The notes under the pieces were generated by a model. It searched no databases. It saw only the letters and a program-made list of their open reading frames with translations, and was not told the DNA's origin. The position numbers and the translations under genes are program-made. This document shows positions 17,165-26,503 of a stretch of DNA of 64,000 bases, piece by piece (position 1 is the stretch's first letter; every line of letters begins with the position of its first letter). Source of the stretch: Hoyosella rhizosphaerae (GTDB lineage Bacteria > Actinomycetota > Actinomycetes > Mycobacteriales > Mycobacteriaceae); NCBI RefSeq assembly GCF_014643175.1, contig NZ_BMJH01000002.1, positions 372,001 through 436,000 of the forward strand. The letters run 5' to 3'.

Positions 17165-18628
17165 CTACATCTTCACACCGATGTACTTTATTTCGAGGAA
17201 CTCATCAATTCCGGTGAGCCCACCTTCTCGACCGAGTCCTGATTCTTTGACGCCACCAAATGGTGCGGCTGGGTTGGACACGATCCCTTGGTTGAGTCCA
17301 ACCATGCCGGATTCGATTGCTTCACACACTCGTAGTCCGCGGCGTAGATCTTCGGTGAACACATATGCGACCAGCCCGTATGGGGTGTCGTTGGCGCGGT
17401 CGACTACTTCCTCTTCAGTATCGAAAACGCTGATGGCGGCTACCGGGCCGAAGATCTCGGTGTGAGCCATTTCTGCGTCGTCGGGCACGTCGGTAATGAC
17501 GGTGGCGGGGAAGAAGAAGCCTGGTCGGTCTACCGCGGTGCCGCCTAACGCTATGCGGGCCCCTCGCTTTGTCGCGTCGGCGACGAGACTAGTTACTTTG
17601 TCTATCGCTGATTGTTCGATCAGAGGGCCGACGACAAGGCCCTCATCGACTCCGCGGCCCACTGTGTACTCGGACATTTTCTCGGTGAGCTTGGTGGAAA
17701 ATTCTTCGGCGACCCCACGCTGCACATATATGCGGTTGGCGGCTGTGCACGCTTGGCCGATGTTGCGCATCTTGGCGGCGATTGCCCCGGCGACGGCTTC
17801 GTCGATGTTGGCGTCGTCAAACACAATGAACGGTGCGTTGCCGCCAAGTTCCATCGAGGTTCGCATGACCGTCTTCGAGCATTGTTCGAGAAGAATCTTG
17901 CCGACCTGGGTTGACCCGGTGAACGAGAGCTTGCGGCTTCGGGTGTCGTAGGTGAGCGGCGGGATTACCTTTGACGGCTGCGACGTAAGGACGACATTGA
18001 CGACGCCGTCGGGTACTCCGGCTCGTTGAAGAATGTCAGCGAGGGCGAGCATCGATAGGGGGGTGGCCTCAGCAGGTTTGATGATAGAGGTGCAGCCAGC
18101 GGCGATGGCTGGTCCTATTTTTCGGGTACCCATTGCCATGGGGAAGTTCCACGGGGTGATCAGAATGGACGGGCCAACGGGTTCGCGGCGCACGATGAAG
18201 CGCGATCCGCCGGCTGGGGCTGTCATGTAGCCACCGTCGATGCGGACGGCTTCTTCGGCAAACCAGCGGAAGAACTCTGCGGCGTAGGCGACTTCGCCTT
18301 TGGCTTCAGCGAGTGGTTTGCCCATTTCTAGCGTCATGATGAGGGCGAGTCGGTCTTGTTCTGCCATGAGGAGTTCGTACGCTCGCCGGAGCATTTCGCT
18401 GCGTTCGCGTGGGGGAATTTTGGCGAAACTTGGTTGCGCTTGTGCGGCGGCATCGAGTGCTGCCATGGCTTCATCAGGGTTGGCGTCCGCGACGTGGCAG
18501 AGGGTTTCTCCCGTCGACGGATCAGTCACCGCCATGGTGCGTTCGGTGGTGACAAACTTGCCGCCGATGAAGAGTCCTGTGGGAACTGACGCGATTGCAT
18601 CGCGCTCTTCTTGGGCTGTGGTGGCCAT
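17165..18628 (-). CDS. gabD: NAD(P)-dependent succinate-semialdehyde dehydrogenase family protein
   Basis: The 487-residue aldehyde dehydrogenase has the general-base glutamate in MELGGNAPFIVF and the catalytic cysteine in NIGQACTAANRIYV. The cofactor region ITPWNFP is present, and GVKESGLGREGG near the C-terminus is typical of the GabD branch. It would oxidise succinate semialdehyde or a similar semialdehyde to the acid. The ATG follows AAGGAG. It is divergent from a class III aminotransferase gene across 85 bases holding a palindromic operator. Together they make an amine-to-semialdehyde-to-acid route, although the true substrate could differ from 4-aminobutyrate. Confidence 0.9.
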   Translation of the reverse strand: MATTAQEERDAIASVPTGLFIGGKFVTTERTMAVTDPSTGETLCHVADANPDEAMAALDAAAQAQPSFAKIPPRERSEMLRRAYELLMAEQDRLALIMTLEMGKPLAEAKGEVAYAAEFFRWFAEEAVRIDGGYMTAPAGGSRFIVRREPVGPSILITPWNFPMAMGTRKIGPAIAAGCTSIIKPAEATPLSMLALADILQRAGVPDGVVNVVLTSQPSKVIPPLTYDTRSRKLSFTGSTQVGKILLEQCSKTVMRTSMELGGNAPFIVFDDANIDEAVAGAIAAKMRNIGQACTAANRIYVQRGVAEEFSTKLTEKMSEYTVGRGVDEGLVVGPLIEQSAIDKVTSLVADATKRGARIALGGTAVDRPGFFFPATVITDVPDDAEMAHTEIFGPVAAISVFDTEEEVVDRANDTPYGLVAYVFTEDLRRGLRVCEAIESGMVGLNQGIVSNPAAPFGGVKESGLGREGGLTGIDEFLEIKYIGVKM

Positions 18629-18677
18629 CGCATCTCCTTGTAGGCATTGCCTGCTGTTCCTCGGTCATGGTATGCCT

Positions 18678-18689
18678 ATTGTCAACAAT
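18678..18689. promoter_or_regulatory. Palindromic operator ATTGTCAACAAT (copy 1)
   Basis: This perfect 12-bp palindrome lies between gabD and the aminotransferase gene. An additional GACAAT at 18692-18697 pairs with ATTGTC at 18678. The same 12 bases, plus the following C, occur at 32563-32574 before the hydroxyacid dehydrogenase and maleate-isomerase-like genes. The TTGT-CA-ACAA core fits GntR/FadR-type sites, which makes the GntR protein at 34117 the likely binder. Confidence 0.6.
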
Positions 18690-18713
18690 CCGACAATAGG
18701 ATGGAGCCTGACT

Positions 18714-19955
18714 GTGACTCGGCTATCCCCACTACTCAAGCAGGCCACACCCGTCACCGTGGAGTACGGGCAAGGAAGCTACCTCTACGGCACCGACGGC
18801 CGCCGGTACCTCGACTTCACCGCAGGGATCGGAGTGACCAGCACCGGACACTGCCATCCACGCGTCGTCGAAGCCGCACAAAAACAAGTCGGCTCACTCA
18901 TCCACGGCCAGTACACCACGGTCATGCACAAGCCCATGATCGAACTCATCGAAAAACTCGGTGACGTTCTCCCGCCAGGTCTAGATTCAGTGTTTTTCGC
19001 CAACTCAGGCAGCGAAGCCGTCGAAGCGGCACTCCGCCTTGCGCGCCAAGCAACAGGCCGCCCCAACATCATCGTCTTCCACGGCGGATTCCACGGCCGC
19101 ACAGTCGCCGCAGCATCAATGACAACGTCTGGAACCCGCTTTAGTGCAGGGTTCAGCCCCCTCATGGCGGGCGTCCACGTCGCGCCTTTCCCCACCGCCT
19201 ACCGATGGGGATGGTCAGAGGAAGAAGCAACCGCATTTGCGCTCCGCGAACTCGATTACCTCTTCGCCACGATTAGCGCACCGAACGAAACCGCCGCGTT
19301 CATCATCGAACCAGTCCTCGGCGAAGGCGGCTACATACCGGCCAACACCACCTTCATGCAGGGGCTGCGCGAACGAGCTGACAAGCATGGAATCATCCTC
19401 ATCGCAGACGAAATCCAAACCGGCTTCGGCCGCACAGGCAAGTACTTCGGACACCAACACTTCGGGATCACACCCGACGTCGTCACTCTGGCTAAAGGCA
19501 TCGCCAGCGGATTCCCCATCTCAGGTATCGCCGCGTCGGAAGAGCTTATGTCCAAGGCTTGGCCCGGGTCCCAAGGCGGAACCTACGGCGGTAACGCAGT
19601 CGCCTGTGCAGCGGCCTGCGCCACTCTAGATGTGATTCGGGATGAAGACTTGGTCGAGAATGCTCGCGTGCGCGGCCACCAACTCCTTGATGGTGTGCGA
19701 GCACTTGCGACGGACGTAATAGGGGACACCCGCGGCCTCGGCCTGCTCGTGGGAAGCGAGTTCGTCAACGCCGATGGACAACCAGATGGCGCAAAAGCCG
19801 CTGCTGCGCAGAAACTCGCCGCGAGCAAAGGTCTGCTTCTGCTCATGTGTGGCGCCTATATGAACACCGTTCGGATGATTCCGCCGCTCGTTGTTACCGA
19901 GCAGCAGATTCACGACGGATTGGGAATATGGAAGGAAGTGCTCGCCGAGATCTAG
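18714..19955 (+). CDS. Class III PLP-dependent aminotransferase (4-aminobutyrate-type)
   Basis: The 413-residue enzyme would transfer an amino group from an omega-amine such as 4-aminobutyrate to 2-oxoglutarate or pyruvate. Class III landmarks include [16 protein letters not shown], the FHGGFHGRT segment and [15 protein letters not shown] with the PLP-binding aspartate. The Schiff-base lysine is in [11 protein letters not shown]. The frame is open far upstream, across gabD, but GTG 18714 with GGAG seven bases before it is the natural start. It pairs functionally with the divergent gabD. The class contains GABA, ornithine and beta-alanine enzymes, so substrate is not certain. Confidence 0.88.
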   Translation: MTRLSPLLKQATPVTVEYGQGSYLYGTDGRRYLDFTAGIGVTSTGHCHPRVVEAAQKQVGSLIHGQYTTVMHKPMIELIEKLGDVLPPGLDSVFFANSGSEAVEAALRLARQATGRPNIIVFHGGFHGRTVAAASMTTSGTRFSAGFSPLMAGVHVAPFPTAYRWGWSEEEATAFALRELDYLFATISAPNETAAFIIEPVLGEGGYIPANTTFMQGLRERADKHGIILIADEIQTGFGRTGKYFGHQHFGITPDVVTLAKGIASGFPISGIAASEELMSKAWPGSQGGTYGGNAVACAAACATLDVIRDEDLVENARVRGHQLLDGVRALATDVIGDTRGLGLLVGSEFVNADGQPDGAKAAAAQKLAASKGLLLLMCGAYMNTVRMIPPLVVTEQQIHDGLGIWKEVLAEI

Positions 19956-20016
19956 CCCCCGTTCGGTGACATCGGATTTGGTGACACGGGAGAGCGTATT
20001 CGGTTTAGATGGTGGC

Positions 20017-20811
20017 ATGGGCGATGACATATGGATAGCGGTCGCACTGGCCGAAGGCCTCATCATCGCAGTGCTGGTTGTGCTGCTAGTGCGCAGTTCG
20101 AAGAAGGTCGCTGCGCTACGACGCGAAAACAAGAACCGCGCGGCGAAACTATTCCTTTCTGGGAGCCGTGATGCGGTGAAGACTGTGTGGAATACCGCCA
20201 ATGTGGTGCGCACGCGCGGTATTGGCGCTGCTGTCCGAACGTCGGTGGAAGACCTTGCGGGGTGGGCGCAGGTTGAGCGGCCTGACCTCGCGCGATTAAC
20301 GGTCGACGGACGTGTCACGATCTTGTTCTCGGATATAGAGGGGTCAACGACGCTTAACGAGCACCTCGGCGATCAGGCGTGGGTGAAGTTGCTGACAAAG
20401 CACGACAACCTCGTCCGTAAAACTGTCGACGCCCACAACGGGCACGTGATTAAGAGCCAGGGCGATGGTTTTATGATCGCATTTGGCAGCTCTGATGACG
20501 CTGTCCTATGTGCACTTGAGGTGCAAGAAGCACTTCACTCGTCGAGCTGGGCGGCGCGCAATGAGTTGAGGGTACGGATTGGTATCCACTCGGGCAGTTC
20601 GGTGCGTCGCGGTGACGACCTGTTTGGCCGAAACGTAGCAATGGCCGCGCGCGTGGAAAGCCAAGCCAAAGGCGCCGAAACACTGATTTCAGAACCAGTG
20701 CGGCGACACCTTAGCCCGGAACTGCCCGTCGACGTTGTCGAGGAACGTCAGGTGGAACTCAAAGGTTTTGATGGCACCCACACGCTCTATCGAGTGCAGG
20801 CACGAACCTGA
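20017..20811 (+). CDS. Membrane-anchored class III adenylate/guanylate cyclase
   Basis: The 264-residue protein has one N-terminal membrane helix ([21 protein letters not shown]), a basic linker and a C-terminal class III cyclase domain. The metal-binding aspartates are in [12 protein letters not shown] and [11 protein letters not shown]. The transition-state Asn and Arg are in [13 protein letters not shown]. It should act as a homodimer making cAMP. The ATG at 20017 was chosen since it begins just before the helix. No HAMP or other sensor domain is present. It converges on the VOC gene. Confidence 0.88.
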   Translation: MGDDIWIAVALAEGLIIAVLVVLLVRSSKKVAALRRENKNRAAKLFLSGSRDAVKTVWNTANVVRTRGIGAAVRTSVEDLAGWAQVERPDLARLTVDGRVTILFSDIEGSTTLNEHLGDQAWVKLLTKHDNLVRKTVDAHNGHVIKSQGDGFMIAFGSSDDAVLCALEVQEALHSSSWAARNELRVRIGIHSGSSVRRGDDLFGRNVAMAARVESQAKGAETLISEPVRRHLSPELPVDVVEERQVELKGFDGTHTLYRVQART

Positions 20812-20815
20812 ACCA

Positions 20816-21604
20816 CTAGTTTGGCTGCGGCATTTCTCCCACCGTGGTGGCCACGTCGACGAGACCAAGCACTTCGCCCTGCGGTGACTGCACAAAACTC
20901 ATGCGGCCGTACGGGGTATCCATTGGCGGCATGAAGACCTGGCCGCCGCGCTGGGACACAGTATCGGTTGCCTTGTCGCAGTCCTCAACGGTGAAGTACA
21001 CATTCCACATCGGAGGTGTTTCCGCGTTCACCATCATCCCAGCTACTTCGTGTCCGCCTACTTTGGCGATGTTGTATTGCATTTCGTCGTTGCTGATGTC
21101 GTCGTACGAGTAGTCGAAAACAGTGGTGAAGAATGCTCGTGCCCGCTCGAGGTCGCTGGTGTATAGCTCGTTCCAGCACATCGCGCCGGGCTCATTCACA
21201 AGCTCCGCGCCGGGGTGGTCGCGACCCTCCCACAACCCAACAGCGGCACCTGTCGGGTCGGTAATGATTGCCATCCGTCCCGCGGACATGACATCCATCG
21301 GTGGCATCAGGATCTGTCCACCAGCGGCATTGGCAGTCTGAACTGTCGAGTCAACATCGTCAGAGGCCAGGTAGGTGGTCCACGATGATGGCATCTGCTC
21401 CATTCCTGGTGGCTTCGGGCCGACGCCCGCCACAGGATGGCCGTCCTTTGTGGCGACTAAGTAACCGCCAGCTTCTGGGTCGGTGTCTTGATACTCCCAC
21501 CCAAGTACAGCTGTGTAGAAGTCGCGCGCTGTTGCCACGTCGTCCACTTGGCAATCTGCCCAACATGGGGTGCCAACAGGCCATACATTGGTCCGAATTG
21601 TCAT
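20816..21604 (-). CDS. Two-domain VOC (glyoxalase-like) protein, Cfp30B type
   Basis: The 262-residue protein contains two tandem VOC domains. Each begins with a GTPCWADCQVDD or GAMCWNELYTSD segment and continues with an (A)RxFYTxVxxW/Y helix. It resembles M. tuberculosis Rv0577 (Cfp30B), a secreted antigen of unclear biochemical role. The ATG at 21604 follows GAGGAGG and removes a spurious upstream extension. Whether it is a metal-dependent lyase, a dioxygenase or a binding protein cannot be told from the sequence. Confidence 0.88.
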   Translation of the reverse strand: MTIRTNVWPVGTPCWADCQVDDVATARDFYTAVLGWEYQDTDPEAGGYLVATKDGHPVAGVGPKPPGMEQMPSSWTTYLASDDVDSTVQTANAAGGQILMPPMDVMSAGRMAIITDPTGAAVGLWEGRDHPGAELVNEPGAMCWNELYTSDLERARAFFTTVFDYSYDDISNDEMQYNIAKVGGHEVAGMMVNAETPPMWNVYFTVEDCDKATDTVSQRGGQVFMPPMDTPYGRMSFVQSPQGEVLGLVDVATTVGEMPQPN

Positions 21605-21717
21605 GATGCCTCCTCGAGAAAACACGTGGGAGAGGTGGATGCGGGAAGCTCTCCTGTGACGCACATTACTCGCAGGCACTGACAAAAAGGAGTCCACAGA
21701 ATGACGGTTTACTCGAA

Positions 21718-22353
21718 CTAGCTTTTATCCATGGGGCCGGTCAAATACCGCTGCAAGTTGGGTGCAACCCGGTCCGCCACCTCGTGAGCCGACGCGCTTG
21801 CTAACGGTTCGATCTTCACTATGTATCGCGTGACAGCAAGCCCGAGAATCTGCGACAACACCAAGTTTGCACGGAGACGACGCTCAGGTTCAGGGCCGTC
21901 AAGCTTGCCGGTGATGATGGGAATGATCTCAGAGGTGGCAAATTCGCGTATCGCCGTTGTCATCCCCTCCTGGGTGAGCACCGCCTGCAAGGTAAGCGCT
22001 AAGCCATTGCCGGCAGGAGAGTCCCACACCGCGAGGAACGCTTCGATAAGTCGGCGGCCAAGTCCATCTAGGTCTCCGTCGGCAATGCCAGCAACAACGT
22101 CAACTGGGTTGATTGGTGCGCGCATTGCGGCGACGAACAGTTGCTGCTTTGTTCCACAGTGGTAGGGGATAAGGGCGGGGTCGACTTGGGCGCGTGCCGC
22201 GATCTTGCGGATGCTGGCTTTGTCGAAACCGAGCGTGGTGAAAAGTTCGCGTGCGGCTGCGAGGATTGCCTCTCTGGTCTCGTTGGGGTCGCCTGGGCGG
22301 CGCCCGCGTTGACTGCTGTCAGCACTGTGTGTCATGTCGTCCAATCCGGTCAC
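21718..22353 (-). CDS. TetR-family regulator of the ABC-2 exporter operon
   Basis: The helix-turn-helix is KASIRKIAARAQVDPALIPYH, and the remainder is a TetR-type sensor domain of about 140 residues. A GTG at 22353 overlaps the permease stop (GTGA), giving 211 residues. ATG 22335 is an alternative and gives 205. As third gene in an ATPase-permease-regulator operon it probably represses the operon through the 27-bp palindrome upstream of the ATPase gene. Confidence 0.88.
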   Translation of the reverse strand: MTGLDDMTHSADSSQRGRRPGDPNETREAILAAARELFTTLGFDKASIRKIAARAQVDPALIPYHCGTKQQLFVAAMRAPINPVDVVAGIADGDLDGLGRRLIEAFLAVWDSPAGNGLALTLQAVLTQEGMTTAIREFATSEIIPIITGKLDGPEPERRLRANLVLSQILGLAVTRYIVKIEPLASASAHEVADRVAPNLQRYLTGPMDKS

Positions 22354-23087
22354 GGCGTGCGGCGCCGAAGGGTGGCGGCCGCGACACTGAGCGCGAGTGC
22401 GGCGACAGCGGCAACGATTCCGATGTCGGACCATATCACCGCCGTTGATGGAGCGGGGAGCGCGACCTCCTGCAGCGCACTTACCCCGTACGTTAGGGGA
22501 AGAAAGTCGCTGATGTGTTGAAGAACAATGTTCATTTCAGTGCGGGGAACGAACAATCCGCACAGCAGGATCTGCGGAAAGGCGATAAGTGGCATGAATT
22601 GCACTGCCTGAAATTCTGTTCGAGCGAACGCGCTGGTGAAGAGGCCAATGGAGACGCCGAGTGCCGCGTTGACGATAGCCACCACAACAACGAGTCCGAC
22701 GCCTGCTGTGGGGCGAACATCGAAGGCGAAGTAGGCGACCGCGATAGTTACTCCTGCCTGCGCTGTCGCGGCGAGTCCGAACGCTAGCGCATACCCCAGC
22801 AAAAGGTCGAGTTTGTTGAGGGGCGACGCCATCAGCCGTTCCAGGGTGCCGGATGTGCGTTCGCGCAACATCCCAATGCTGGTGATGAGGAACATCACCG
22901 TAAACGGCAAAATCCCCAGCATGATGATCGCGACGCCGCTGAAGAGTGGCGGGTTTGATTCGAACATGTAGTAGAGGATGGTCAACAAAAAGCTAGGTAG
23001 AAAGAGGATCATGGCTACGCTGCGGTGATCGCGGCTCAGTTGCCTCAAGACCCGGTTTGTGGTGGCGACCAGTATGCGAATGTTCAC
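22350..23087 (-). CDS. ABC-2 type exporter permease
   Basis: This 245-residue membrane protein has six predicted helices and the ABC-2 pattern (GMLRERTSGTLERLMASPLNKLDLLLGYALAFG, then a FPQILLCGLFVPRTEMN segment near the C-terminus). It works with the upstream ATPase, as in daunorubicin-type or YadH-type exporters. Its GTG start overlaps the ATPase stop (GTGA), and its own stop overlaps the TetR start in the same way. The substrate is unknown. Confidence 0.9.
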   Translation of the reverse strand: MNIRILVATTNRVLRQLSRDHRSVAMILFLPSFLLTILYYMFESNPPLFSGVAIIMLGILPFTVMFLITSIGMLRERTSGTLERLMASPLNKLDLLLGYALAFGLAATAQAGVTIAVAYFAFDVRPTAGVGLVVVVAIVNAALGVSIGLFTSAFARTEFQAVQFMPLIAFPQILLCGLFVPRTEMNIVLQHISDFLPLTYGVSALQEVALPAPSTAVIWSDIGIVAAVAALALSVAAATLRRRTP

Positions 23088-23812
23088 GACAATTCCTCGC
23101 TCTCGATGCGGTTGGCTAGTGCCAAGAAGGCGTCTTCGAGGTCGTCGTGCCCCGTTGTGTCCTTGATTCTGGTGGGTGTGTCGTCGGCGATGAGGTGACC
23201 GTCGCGCAAGAAGAGAATGTGGTTGCACCGGCGGGCTTCGTCCATGACGTGGCTGGAGATGAGAATTGTCGTTCCGTTCTCTGCTAGGTGATGAAACAAC
23301 CTCCATAGGTCCTCGCGTAGGACAGGGTCTAGGCCGACGGTGGGTTCGTCCAGCACGAGGAGTGTTGGCGTTCCAACGAGGGCACAGGCGAGTGTTACGC
23401 GTGTTCGTTGCCCACCTGAAAGGTCGCGCACGAGCCGATTCTTTGGAATGCCATCGAGGTGCACGGATTTGATCGCGTGGCGAACGTCGCGGTCGCCGAG
23501 TCCGTACAACGTGGCGAAGTAGGTGACATTCTCGGTGATTGTGAGGTCGTCGTAGATGCTTGCGTTCTGGGTTACGTAGCGGACGGTTCCGCGGAGTTCG
23601 CGTGACCCGGCTCGGTGGCCGAGCACGGTAATCGCACCCGATGTGACTATTTGCACTCCAACGACTGCGCGGATCAGTGTGGTTTTGCCGCTGCCGCTCG
23701 GCCCGAGCAATCCGGTGATGCTTCCGCAGGGGATGGAGAAGCTGATATTTCGCAGTGCGGGATGACTGCCTCGATGGACTGTCAGGTTTTCGGAGGTGAC
23801 GGCGGGGGGCAT
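23084..23812 (-). CDS. ABC exporter ATPase
   Basis: The 242-residue nucleotide-binding subunit has Walker A GPSGSGKTT, signature LSGGQRTRVTLA, Walker B TLLVLDEP and a SSHVMDEA switch segment. It energises the ABC-2 permease encoded immediately downstream. The ATG at 23812 follows GGAGCGAAAC. The start region is overlapped by a long palindrome, so repression by the operon's TetR is likely. Confidence 0.93.
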   Translation of the reverse strand: MPPAVTSENLTVHRGSHPALRNISFSIPCGSITGLLGPSGSGKTTLIRAVVGVQIVTSGAITVLGHRAGSRELRGTVRYVTQNASIYDDLTITENVTYFATLYGLGDRDVRHAIKSVHLDGIPKNRLVRDLSGGQRTRVTLACALVGTPTLLVLDEPTVGLDPVLREDLWRLFHHLAENGTTILISSHVMDEARRCNHILFLRDGHLIADDTPTRIKDTTGHDDLEDAFLALANRIESEELS

Positions 23813-23820
23813 GTTTCGCT

Positions 23821-23847
23821 CCTTAATTCAACGGTGTTGAATTAAGG
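23821..23847. promoter_or_regulatory. TetR operator: perfect 12-bp inverted repeat before the ABC operon
   Basis: CCTTAATTCAAC (23821-23832) and GTTGAATTAAGG (23836-23847) are perfect reverse complements around GGT. The element ends 9 bases upstream of the ATPase start codon and covers its ribosome binding site region. Its size and symmetry fit a TetR dimer pair. Confidence 0.8.
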
Positions 23848-24025
23848 ATAGCGCGGCCGCCACTTGCATATCAAGAGAAGATTCCTACGCGTCTACGGTT
23901 GCGTAACCGGACCCTTGTGGCTGAAGGTCAATCTCAAGCCGGGGCGCAGTGCAACGTGGCGCAACGTCCCCTAAAAACCTCCCCAAAAAAACTTCGCAGC
24001 AACGAACAAGTCAAAGGAACCTCCG

Positions 24026-25861
24026 GTGGGCCATTACCGCAGCAACGTGCGCGACCTTGAGTTCAACCTTTTTGAATCACTCCACCTCGACGCGGTGCTT
24101 GCCACAGGTGCCTACGGTGACCTAGACGGTGACACTGTTCGCGAGATCGTCGCCGAAGCATCACGACTCGCGGAAGGGCCGATCGCTGACCCATTTGCTG
24201 AAGCTGACCGCAACCCGCCAGTGTTTAACCCCGAGACACACAGCGTGGAACTGCCCGCAGGCCTGAAAAAGGTCATCAAGACGTGGCACGAAGCCGAATA
24301 TTTCCGAATCGGTCTTGCGCCCGCCATTGGCGGCGAACCAGCGCCGTCCATGCTTGGTTGGGCGATTAAAGAACTCATCCTCGGTGCTCAGCCGACGGCT
24401 TACATGTACCTTGCAGGACCGAAGGCCGCGGACATCGTGCATGGCATCGGAAATGACCTCCAAAAGCATTGGGCGAACCTTGCGATTGAACGCAACTGGG
24501 GCGCCACCATGGTTCTTACCGAACCCGACGCGGGCTCAGACGTCGGCGCAGGCCGCACCAAAGCCGTGGAGCAACCTGACGGCACCTGGCACATCGAAGG
24601 CGTCAAGCGTTTCATTACCTCGGCTGACTCCGACGACCTATTTGAAAACATCCTGCATATGGTGTTGGCGCGCCCTGAAGGCGCCGGGCCAGGAACCAAG
24701 GGGCTATCGCTGTTCCTCGTCCCCAAGTTTCATTTCGACCACAGCACTGGTGTGCCGGGCGAGCGAAATGGTGTCTTCGTCACCAATGTTGAGCACAAGA
24801 TGGGCATCAAGGCATCCGCTACCTGCGAATTGACGTTCGGCCAGCATGGAACCCCCGCTGTGGGTTGGCTCGTGGGAGATGTCCACAACGGAATTGCCCA
24901 AATGTTCCGCGTGATTGAAGAAGCGCGAATGATGGTTGGAACAAAAGCCATTTCAACGCTGTCCACCGGTTACCTCAACGCCCTCGACTACGCCAAACAG
25001 CGCGAACAGGGTTCCGACATGACCGAGATGACGAAGAAGGACGCACCTCGCGTTCCGATTACCCGGCACCCTGATGTGCGACGCTCTCTCATGCTGCAGA
25101 AGGCCTACGCAGAGGGTCTTCGTGCGGTGTACCTGTACACAGCGGCGCACCAGGACGATGCCGTTGCGCAGATCGTGTCGGGGGCAGATGCGGACATGGC
25201 GGCGCGGGTCAACGACTTCCTGCTCCCCATCGTGAAGGGTGTGGGATCAGAGCGGGCTTACCAGTTGCTTTCAGAGTCGCTCCAGGTCCTCGGCGGCTCC
25301 GGTTTCCTCCAGGATTACCCGATTGAGCAATACATTCGCGATTCAAAAATTGACTCACTCTACGAGGGCACCACAGCCATACAGTCTCAAGACTTCTTCT
25401 TCCGCAAGATTGCCCGGGACCAGGGCAAGGCGCTTAGTCATATCGCCGGTCAGATCACCGCGTTCCTCGACGATCCTGAAGCAAGCCCCAGCTTGGTGGT
25501 GAGCCGGGACCATCTACGTGTCGCGCTTAACGATGTGCAGGCGGCGCTGGCTTCGATGTTTGGTCACCTCATGGGCGCCAAGGAAGACCCGAAGGCGCTA
25601 TACAAGATTGGTCTGGGCTCGGTGCGGTTGCTCATGGCAGTTGGTGATCTGATCATCGGTTGGCAGTTGCTGCGGCACGCAGAGATCGCCCTGAAGGCTC
25701 TCGATGGAGAACCTGACGCCAAAGATCGCGCGTTCTATCAGGGCAAGGTTGCCAGTGCGAAATTCTTCGCTGCCAACGTGCTTCCCGTTGTGGCCGTGAC
25801 GAGCAGTGTCCTGGCAAATATCGATGATTCGATCATGGACCTAGATGAGGCGGCCTTCTAA
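24026..25861 (+). CDS. fadE5: Acyl-CoA dehydrogenase, FadE5 type
   Basis: The 611-residue flavoprotein belongs to the long acyl-CoA dehydrogenase branch represented by M. tuberculosis FadE5 (Rv0244c), which also begins MGHY-SNVRD. It would introduce the alpha-beta double bond in the first step of beta-oxidation for a broad range of chain lengths. Landmarks are [45 protein letters not shown] and the catalytic glutamate in [16 protein letters not shown] start follows AAAGGAACCTCCG. The 200-residue C-terminal extension typical of this branch is present. It is monocistronic and converges on the nitrobindin gene. Confidence 0.93.
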   Translation: MGHYRSNVRDLEFNLFESLHLDAVLATGAYGDLDGDTVREIVAEASRLAEGPIADPFAEADRNPPVFNPETHSVELPAGLKKVIKTWHEAEYFRIGLAPAIGGEPAPSMLGWAIKELILGAQPTAYMYLAGPKAADIVHGIGNDLQKHWANLAIERNWGATMVLTEPDAGSDVGAGRTKAVEQPDGTWHIEGVKRFITSADSDDLFENILHMVLARPEGAGPGTKGLSLFLVPKFHFDHSTGVPGERNGVFVTNVEHKMGIKASATCELTFGQHGTPAVGWLVGDVHNGIAQMFRVIEEARMMVGTKAISTLSTGYLNALDYAKQREQGSDMTEMTKKDAPRVPITRHPDVRRSLMLQKAYAEGLRAVYLYTAAHQDDAVAQIVSGADADMAARVNDFLLPIVKGVGSERAYQLLSESLQVLGGSGFLQDYPIEQYIRDSKIDSLYEGTTAIQSQDFFFRKIARDQGKALSHIAGQITAFLDDPEASPSLVVSRDHLRVALNDVQAALASMFGHLMGAKEDPKALYKIGLGSVRLLMAVGDLIIGWQLLRHAEIALKALDGEPDAKDRAFYQGKVASAKFFAANVLPVVAVTSSVLANIDDSIMDLDEAAF

Positions 25862-25871
25862 TCGGGTCGAA

Positions 25872-26348
25872 CTATGCGGCCTGCGTGCGGGTGTATTCCG
25901 CATGCAGGTGATGCGTTAAAGGTGTGTCCGCATGTGCCATCCACATGTCGAATGTCAAAGCGTCGCCTTTGAGGACGAGGGTGCGCCGCACTTCGTGTAC
26001 GGGCTTGGATTCGACTGATCGACCGAGGCGGACGGGGTGAAATTCGAGGACGCCGTCGTGCATTAGCCCGGAGTGAATTTCGGTGAATCCAGTCGGTTGG
26101 CTGAGCAGTAGTTCGATTGTGCCGGTGGGGGTGCGTCGGAGGTATCCGCATTCGGTGTGCATGGGCTGGTTGGTTTCAGCGTTCCATGTGCGGGAGCGGT
26201 AGATAAGGAATGGTCGGCCGGTGGGGGTGAAGTCTATTTCTTCGCGATAATTGAAGTCGTCGATGGTGGGGTAGTGGCCGTGGCCTTCGCCGCGCCAAGC
26301 TCCGGCGAATTGTTCGAGATCGCCTAGGGGGCTTTGTTCTTCGCTCAT
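25872..26348 (-). CDS. Nitrobindin-family haem-binding beta-barrel protein
   Basis: The 158-residue protein has the GAWRGEGHGHYPTIDDFNYREE start of the nitrobindin / DUF1794 family, which forms a ten-stranded fatty-acid-binding-protein-like barrel. A C-terminal histidine in LTHHLHAEYTR would bind haem. In mycobacteria (Rv2717c, Rv0813c) and humans (THAP4) such ferric haem reacts with nitric oxide or peroxynitrite. The ATG at 26348 was chosen for its fit to the family start. It is divergent from an iron-uptake operon, so the promoter region may be shared. Confidence 0.88.
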   Translation of the reverse strand: MSEEQSPLGDLEQFAGAWRGEGHGHYPTIDDFNYREEIDFTPTGRPFLIYRSRTWNAETNQPMHTECGYLRRTPTGTIELLLSQPTGFTEIHSGLMHDGVLEFHPVRLGRSVESKPVHEVRRTLVLKGDALTFDMWMAHADTPLTHHLHAEYTRTQAA

Positions 26349-26470
26349 CGTGCACCTTTGATTGTTGCGGGCCTGCGTTTGAAAAAGCTGTGTGATTGAC
26401 GTTACCTTGTGCGGCTGTTCGCCCGATTCGCGCCCGAGGTGAGGAATGCCTACCATAAGTACCTGTCCGA

Positions 26471-26489
26471 ATAGGTAAGGCTTTCCTAC
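26471..26489. promoter_or_regulatory. DtxR/IdeR-type iron box
   Basis: The 19 bases ATAGGTAAGGCTTTCCTAC match 14 of 19 positions of the DtxR/IdeR consensus TTAGGTTAGGCTAACCTAA. The box lies 15 bases upstream of the siderophore-binding lipoprotein start, so iron-dependent repression of the transporter operon is expected. Confidence 0.75.
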
Positions 26490-26503
26490 TAGAAGGAGTG
26501 CTG

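Noticed and set aside
18300-18713. 138-residue N-terminal extension of the aminotransferase
   Set aside because: The extension is antisense to gabD. GTG 18714 has a good ribosome binding site and matches the family start.
19626-20318. 230-residue minus-strand frame between the aminotransferase and cyclase genes
   Set aside because: It covers coding parts of both plus-strand genes, which have clear family motifs. No start site supports it.
22350-23306. Longer permease frame beginning inside the ATPase gene
   Set aside because: The extra part is out-of-frame ATPase sequence. The GTGA junction at 23084-23087 gives a normal permease start.
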